IMG/VR virus record: IMGVR_UViG_3300038825_000309
Location: 1-23,659 of that record
Reading direction: 5' to 3' (one strand)
DNA: 23,659 nucleotides
From: a virus
Part shown: positions 19,969 through 23,659 of the stretch, in pieces
Layout: every line of letters starts with the position of its first letter
How positions within the stretch are numbered: the first letter of the stretch is position 1
Translations under genes and position numbers: made by a program
The notes under the pieces: model-generated
Told to the model about the DNA's origin: nothing
Seen by the model: the letters and a program-made list of their open reading frames with translations, nothing else
Databases searched by the model: none

Positions 19969-21148
19969 TTGTTTCTTCTTTACTAACATCAGCCATATTT
20001 AAAGGAACTAGATATTCTGATAGTCCTTCCTGAGTGTTAAGATTCTCTAACTCTCTAACTTCATTTCTGTTAAGCCAACCATTCTGAATAGCTATAGCAT
20101 AACTATTATATCTACTTTGAATATCTCCTCTGAGTATTCCTGAAGCATTAAATTCAAAGAATAAGGAATCTTTCTCATCATCTCTAAGTAGTTTTTTATT
20201 CAGCTCCTGTTCCCAATTAATAAGATAAGGTAGTAAACAATTACGATAGAACATAATGCTCTGTTCTTCTACATTAGCTCTAGAAGATGAGTCTCTCATT
20301 ATACCTATCTGAGAAGGAGGAACAGCAAATATAGAAGCTATCTCCTCTCTAGTAAATTCCATCTGCTTAATTAATTCTCCATCAGCTGGAGATAAATTCA
20401 TTCTATGATACTCTAAGCCATTAGGTAGAACTGCTGTACTATGTGAGTTCCCTACTCCTGAATATTTTTGATTCCATGAGAATCTAAGCTGTTCCACTAC
20501 TTCAGGCTTTAAAGGAGAAGGACTTGTTAAATACCCTGATATATTACCTCCGTTAGAAAAGAAGTTAGAAGCAAACTCTCTAGACTTAACTCCTAGTCCT
20601 ATAGTCTGAGCATACATCTGAATAGGAGAATAACCATAGCAACCATCAAAAGATAATCCTGATACATGAAGAACATTATAAGAGCTTAAAGGCTGATCTA
20701 CTCCCTGTACTTCATAGAATAAATCCTCTTCATATTTTATAACTCTAACATTATCTGATACTAAAGGAATTATCTCTACAGGAGTTCCTCTGTTATCTCT
20801 AACGATAACTGAATAAGAATTACCCTCAAGAAGTAAGTTGATCATCTGCTGAACTCTCCAATTATAAGAAGTATTAATCTTATTAGGATTGTCATGCACC
20901 AGCTTATATAATATATGATTCTTCTCAATGTTTTTATCTACTCCATCTTTTCGATAGAGATTAAGTGGAAGAGAAGCTACTGCTGTAGAGATAGCTCTAA
21001 CACAAGCTGTAACAGCTGCTATACTCATAGCCTGTTCTTTAGAACTAGCTACTGTTCCTGTAATATTTGAGAAGAAATTAGAAGAGGTAAAAGAACGCTC
21101 CTCCTTTTTAGGAGAAAATATACTCCGAATGTTATCTATTAACCCCAA
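19958..21148 (-). CDS. Portal protein, HK97 family
   Basis: This 396-aa portal protein starts with a TTG codon; the only stop-free upstream stretch offers no ATG or GTG, and MGLIDNIRSIFSPKKEER is a typical portal N terminus. VTACVRAISTAVASLPLNLYRK (about 46-67), WRVQQMINLLLEGNSYSVIVRDNRGTPVEIIPL and GYSPIQMYAQTIGLGVKSREFASNFFSNGGNISGYL are hallmark segments. FTREEIASIFAVPPSQIGI is the conserved C-terminal-half motif. Twelve copies form the ring through which DNA is packaged and ejected. No clear leftward promoter was found before it. The gene is separated from terL by a rightward gene, so it either depends on readthrough or has an unrecognised promoter. Confidence 0.95.
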   Translation of the reverse strand: MGLIDNIRSIFSPKKEERSFTSSNFFSNITGTVASSKEQAMSIAAVTACVRAISTAVASLPLNLYRKDGVDKNIEKNHILYKLVHDNPNKINTSYNWRVQQMINLLLEGNSYSVIVRDNRGTPVEIIPLVSDNVRVIKYEEDLFYEVQGVDQPLSSYNVLHVSGLSFDGCYGYSPIQMYAQTIGLGVKSREFASNFFSNGGNISGYLTSPSPLKPEVVEQLRFSWNQKYSGVGNSHSTAVLPNGLEYHRMNLSPADGELIKQMEFTREEIASIFAVPPSQIGIMRDSSSRANVEEQSIMFYRNCLLPYLINWEQELNKKLLRDDEKDSLFFEFNASGILRGDIQSRYNSYAIAIQNGWLNRNEVRELENLNTQEGLSEYLVPLNMADVSKEETNEE

Positions 21149-21239
21149 TGATTCGATTACATATAGTTAGACAATTAGGCAATATAGCTATAAGTATTAT
21201 ATAGTGAATGAAATTATTTTAAGTTTTTTTCACAAATAG

Positions 21240-21270
21240 TTTGGTAGTTAAAAATAAGTTTATATCTTTG
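21240..21270 (+). promoter_or_regulatory. Bacteroidota-type promoter for the rightward gene
   Basis: TTTG (21240-21243) is followed after exactly 19 nt by TATCTTTG (21263-21270), a perfect fit to TTTG-N19-TANNTTTG. The expected start of transcription is about 5 nt further on, leaving a 5' leader of about 25-30 nt before the ATG at 21303. Confidence 0.75.
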
Positions 21271-21302
21271 AAGTGTTATTAACAAATAAACAACTAGAAA
21301 TT

Positions 21303-21488
21303 ATGACAAATCAAGATAAAAATACTAAGCTAAAGAAGATGATACTACTCTTCAAAGATTTAACTCCTGAGAATCAGGATCTACTTAGAGACTTTGCTCT
21401 AGAATATCAGAAGGAAGTTGATAGGCTAGAAGGACTTAACTCTGTACTCAGGGAGCAGTTAATTAAAGTAAGAAATGGGAGCTATTAA
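21303..21488 (+). CDS. Small rightward gene, charged helical protein of unknown function
   Basis: This is the only rightward gene. I choose the ATG at 21303 (61 aa) rather than an upstream GTG at 21273, since the promoter places the transcript start at about that GTG. The protein (MTNQDKNTKLKKMILLFKDL, then TPENQDLLRDFALEYQKEVD, then RLEGLNSVLREQLIKVRNGS) is highly charged and almost fully helical, with a likely coiled coil in the second half. LTPENQDLLRDFA resembles the C-terminal segment of some small phage repressors, but no helix-turn-helix is visible. It has its own promoter and terminator and sits between terL and portal, reading against the late operon, which suggests expression at a different time, such as a moron, exclusion or host-control gene. 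Function unknown. Confidence 0.7.
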   Translation: MTNQDKNTKLKKMILLFKDLTPENQDLLRDFALEYQKEVDRLEGLNSVLREQLIKVRNGSY

Positions 21489-21502
21489 GCTCCTTTTTTT
21501 TT
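21478..21502 (+). terminator. Intrinsic terminator of the rightward gene
   Basis: GGAGCT (21478-21483), loop ATTA, AGCTCC (21488-21493), then nine T (21494-21502). The stem begins inside the last codons of the rightward gene, with its stop codon in the loop region. In the other direction there is no T tract, so it should act only on rightward transcripts. Confidence 0.85.
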
Positions 21503-21614
21503 ACTCAAAAATCAACCCTATATATAAGATACCTAAGAATATTCTTATCTCATTATTATCTACTGTGATTCCTAAGCAGACTCCTTTTATCATTGCTAGT
21601 TCTATGTGCATCAT
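21501..21614 (-). CDS. Possible 37-aa protein downstream of terL
   Basis: This frame starts at an ATG overlapping the TerL stop as ATGA and ends at a TAA touching the rightward gene's terminator T tract. It reads MMHIELAMIKGVCLGI, then TVDNNEIRIFLGILYIGLIFE, with a hydrophobic second half that could sit in a membrane. The ATGA coupling supports translation, but the length and absence of a known family make it uncertain. It exactly fills the space between terL and the convergent gene. Confidence 0.4.
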   Translation of the reverse strand: MMHIELAMIKGVCLGITVDNNEIRIFLGILYIGLIFE

Positions 21615-23143
21615 ATAAAGATAATCTCTGAGGATTGCTCCTCTGTTAATCTGTCCTGTAAGTATTCAACCATTCCATTAGAGAGAGCTACTATTCCATC
21701 TATCTTCTCTGAACTCTTCATTCTACTCCATCTCTTATTATCATTCTCATCATATAAGATAACAGCATTATCTACATTCCACTTTAATATAGGATTCCCT
21801 CCATGTTGTAAAGTCTTAGACTTAATCTGATTCTCCATCTCTACTATAGCTGGAGTCCATGTATAGCTTCCCTGAGCTACCTCAGAGCAGTCTATCCCAT
21901 AATCATTATATAAAGATAATATTAATTCTGTAGCGTACTTCCTATCATATCCTATCCTTATTAAAGAGTACATATTATTAATCTCTAATATCCTCTTCTT
22001 TATCTGTCCGTAATCTATAATGTTCCCCTCAGTAGCTTCTATAAATCCTTCTCTCTCCCATACATCATAATTAACTCCCTTCTTCATACTTCTCCCCCTG
22101 ATACTATCTTCAGGAATCCAAAAGAAAGGAAGTACATAATTCTTCCCATCTATATCAGGGAAGTATAATACTAGAGAGCTTAGATCATGACTCTTAGATA
22201 AATCTAATCCAGCATAACAGTCCTGTCCTAATAATATATCAGGATCAAACTTATCTCCACAGCTAGACCATTCTCCAGCTTTAAGCCATCTCTCAGAACT
22301 GCTAACCCATATATTAAGATGATACTTCAGGAAAGAGTTAAGAGTTGATCCTATATTCTTAGCCTTCCTACTTTGCTCCTGTAGATAGTTCTCCTGAACT
22401 GAGACTCCATAGTTAGGATTAGCTTTCTTCCAAGTATCAACAGAGAAGGGATCATCTTCTTTATTAGCTGACCATATCTTACCATAGAAGCTCTTATCTT
22501 CTATTACTCCATTATTTACCTTATTAGTATAATCGTGAACTTCATAACAGATGGATGTTGTATCATATCCAGCTGTAGAGATACTGAAGAAGATAGGATT
22601 TAAGTGAGTTCCTTGTGATGTCCGAAGTACATCATAGAGTTCTCTGTTAGGCTGTGCTAATAACTCATCCATAAATACAGCAGTACAGGATAAACCTAAA
22701 CTTCTAGGAGCATCAGCTGAGACTACCTGATAAGTAGTATTAGTCTTTAGATTAATAATACTGTTCCTCATTACCTTAGTCTGACTCATTAGTATATCTG
22801 AGTTCAAACAAATCTGTTTAGCAGTCTTGAATATAATAGAAGCCTGATTCCTATCTGCTGCTGCTGAGATAACCTGTCCTCCTATAGTATCAGGATCGAA
22901 TAAGTGCCACAGAGCTAAGCAGCTCATCAATGCAGACTTTCCATTCTTTCTAGGAATCTCTAAATATATCTCCTTCTTAATTCTGTTCCCTGACTCATCT
23001 ACATCTCCATAGATAGGATAGATAATATCTTCCTTCTGCCATTTCTCTAATATGAAAGGCTTTCCAGCTTTAGGTCCTGATACATGAGTACATATCCTCT
23101 CTATGAAGTTTACTACTCTTTTAGCTTTCTTATTATCAATCAT
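21611..23143 (-). CDS. terL: Terminase large subunit
   Basis: This 510-aa packaging motor is of the HK97/TerL_ATPase type. The Walker A-like PRKNGKS is at 64-70, ISAAADRNQASIIF (92-105) is the following strand and helix, and Walker B is AVFMDELLAQ (155-164). STAGYDTTSICYEVH is the coupling region. The nuclease domain begins CYAGLDLSKSHDLSSLVLYF, with its first Asp, and continues through IRIGYDRKYATELI to DGIVALSNGMVEYLQDR. It cuts concatemeric DNA and pumps it into the prohead through the portal. The start overlaps TerS by 8 nt. The type, together with the HNH gene, suggests cos rather than headful packaging. Confidence 0.97.
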   Translation of the reverse strand: MIDNKKAKRVVNFIERICTHVSGPKAGKPFILEKWQKEDIIYPIYGDVDESGNRIKKEIYLEIPRKNGKSALMSCLALWHLFDPDTIGGQVISAAADRNQASIIFKTAKQICLNSDILMSQTKVMRNSIINLKTNTTYQVVSADAPRSLGLSCTAVFMDELLAQPNRELYDVLRTSQGTHLNPIFFSISTAGYDTTSICYEVHDYTNKVNNGVIEDKSFYGKIWSANKEDDPFSVDTWKKANPNYGVSVQENYLQEQSRKAKNIGSTLNSFLKYHLNIWVSSSERWLKAGEWSSCGDKFDPDILLGQDCYAGLDLSKSHDLSSLVLYFPDIDGKNYVLPFFWIPEDSIRGRSMKKGVNYDVWEREGFIEATEGNIIDYGQIKKRILEINNMYSLIRIGYDRKYATELILSLYNDYGIDCSEVAQGSYTWTPAIVEMENQIKSKTLQHGGNPILKWNVDNAVILYDENDNKRWSRMKSSEKIDGIVALSNGMVEYLQDRLTEEQSSEIIFI

Positions 23144-23594
23144 CTAATAAATCATCTAAGGATATTATCTTATTTTCTACAGCATTAAGTTTAGCTCTAG
23201 CTGAAGGAGTGAGTCCGAACTCAGATAGCATCTTTCTAACTCTACTCCAAGAATCAGTCATTATCTGTGCCTTTGGATGTTTCTTCCAAAGTAGCTCCCC
23301 AGCTAAATTAGTTACAGAGTATATATCTCCATGCTCATCTATGTACTCTTTAGCTTTCCTGTAATCATCATAGGCTTCAGCTAATAAAACTAATGCAGTC
23401 TGATCTACATCATTTATTAAATTAAGCTTGTGTAATTTAGAAGCTATCCCTAGATAATAATTCTGAGCATCCTCAGAAATGTAATCAGGCAAGACAGGGA
23501 GCGAAGTAGGAAGGTCTAGCTTTTGACCATCCCTGTCCTTCCGAAAAGTTCCTTCCTGTTTTTTTAATTCAATTGGCTTTTTTAATCTTCCCAT
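23136..23594 (-). CDS. terS: Terminase small subunit, P27 family
   Basis: This 152-aa protein matches the P27-type small terminase. MGRLKKPIELKKQEGTFRKDR (basic, DNA-binding N terminus), LPDYISEDAQNYYLGIASKL, DQTALVLLAEAYDDYRKAKEYI and the C-terminal LSEFGLTPSARAKLNAV are its conserved blocks. It recognises the packaging site and delivers DNA to TerL. Three TATTAATA palindromes at 11-bp spacing lie immediately upstream of its ATG and are candidate binding sites. It is the first gene of the late leftward block in the window. Confidence 0.95.
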   Translation of the reverse strand: MGRLKKPIELKKQEGTFRKDRDGQKLDLPTSLPVLPDYISEDAQNYYLGIASKLHKLNLINDVDQTALVLLAEAYDDYRKAKEYIDEHGDIYSVTNLAGELLWKKHPKAQIMTDSWSRVRKMLSEFGLTPSARAKLNAVENKIISLDDLLDD

Positions 23595-23623
23595 ATTAAT
23601 ATATTATTAATACCTTATTAATA
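23594..23623. repeat. Three TATTAATA palindromes at 11-bp spacing upstream of terS
   Basis: TATTAATA is found at 23594-23601, 23605-23612 and 23616-23623, each start exactly 11 bp apart, about one helical turn, so all would face the same side of the DNA. The first copy touches the terS ATG. Candidate TerS-binding (cosB-like) sites or an operator for the late genes. Confidence 0.6.
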
Positions 23624-23625
23624 AA

Positions 23626-23657
23626 CACGAAAATAATATTGACATTTTATTTGCGTG
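23626..23657. repeat. Dyad at the end of the window (possible cos-region palindrome)
   Basis: CACG (23626-23629) pairs with CGTG (23654-23657), and AAATAA (23631-23636) with TTATTT (23647-23652), with one A/G mismatch between and a 10-nt centre. It lies upstream of the TATTAATA repeats and 2 bases from the window end. It could be part of a packaging site or a terminator of a gene across the junction. Confidence 0.5.
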
Positions 23658-23659
23658 TG

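Noticed and set aside
21606-21830. Rightward 74-aa frame
   Set aside because: It is antisense to the terL C terminus, without a promoter, and directly follows the terminator of the real rightward gene.
1-23659. Integrase, phage repressor, tRNA genes, CRISPR arrays or insertion sequences
   Set aside because: None was found on either strand. No regularly spaced repeat-spacer pattern, transposase motif or clear helix-turn-helix repressor was seen.

Overview
The window looks like a nearly complete, possibly complete, genome of a small siphovirus with HK97-type head genes that infects a member of the Bacteroidota. Three things point to the host: low G+C (about one third by eye), two close matches to the Bacteroidota promoter TTTG-N19-TANNTTTG, and mostly AT-rich gene starts without a Shine-Dalgarno sequence. 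The DUF5675, BT4734-like/VirE and phage PAPS-reductase-like proteins fit the same group. No integrase, repressor, tRNA or CRISPR array was seen.

Every gene but one reads leftward (minus strand), so the biological order runs from high to low coordinates. Packaging and head: TerS (23136-23594), TerL (21611-23143), portal (19958-21148), prohead protease (about 19360-19968), major capsid (18134-19357). Neck: gp6-like connector, head closure, HK97 gp10-like and DUF3168 completion proteins (16114-18080), then a 56-aa protein. Tail: tube protein (15491-15934), a tail-assembly chaperone pair joined by a lambda-type -1 frameshift (14828-15480), tape measure (12947-14827), large tip/baseplate protein (9755-12946). 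Lysis-like cluster: four small proteins, of which three could be membrane proteins, plus DUF5675 (8733-9753), then a calcineurin-like phosphoesterase (8038-8736).

A Bacteroidota-type promoter at 8002-8031 appears to start a second leftward block for DNA metabolism: an unknown protein, SSB-like protein, RecE-like PD-(D/E)XK exonuclease, C5-MTase-like protein, VRR-NUC nuclease, N6/N4 methyltransferase, primase-helicase (AEP-like plus VirE), PAPS-reductase-like protein, a helical protein, a stand-alone DnaA domain IV-like protein and an HNH endonuclease. A 236-bp AT-rich gap with repeated TGTCTA/TAGACA words lies just upstream of the DnaA-like gene and is the best candidate origin.

The only rightward gene (21303-21488) sits between terL and portal with its own promoter and intrinsic terminator. 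If the ends are joined, HNH falls directly before TerS, the classic HNH-TerS-TerL-portal order of cos phages. The ends of the window therefore probably lie at or near the packaging site, where three TATTAATA palindromes at 11-bp spacing and a dyad are found.
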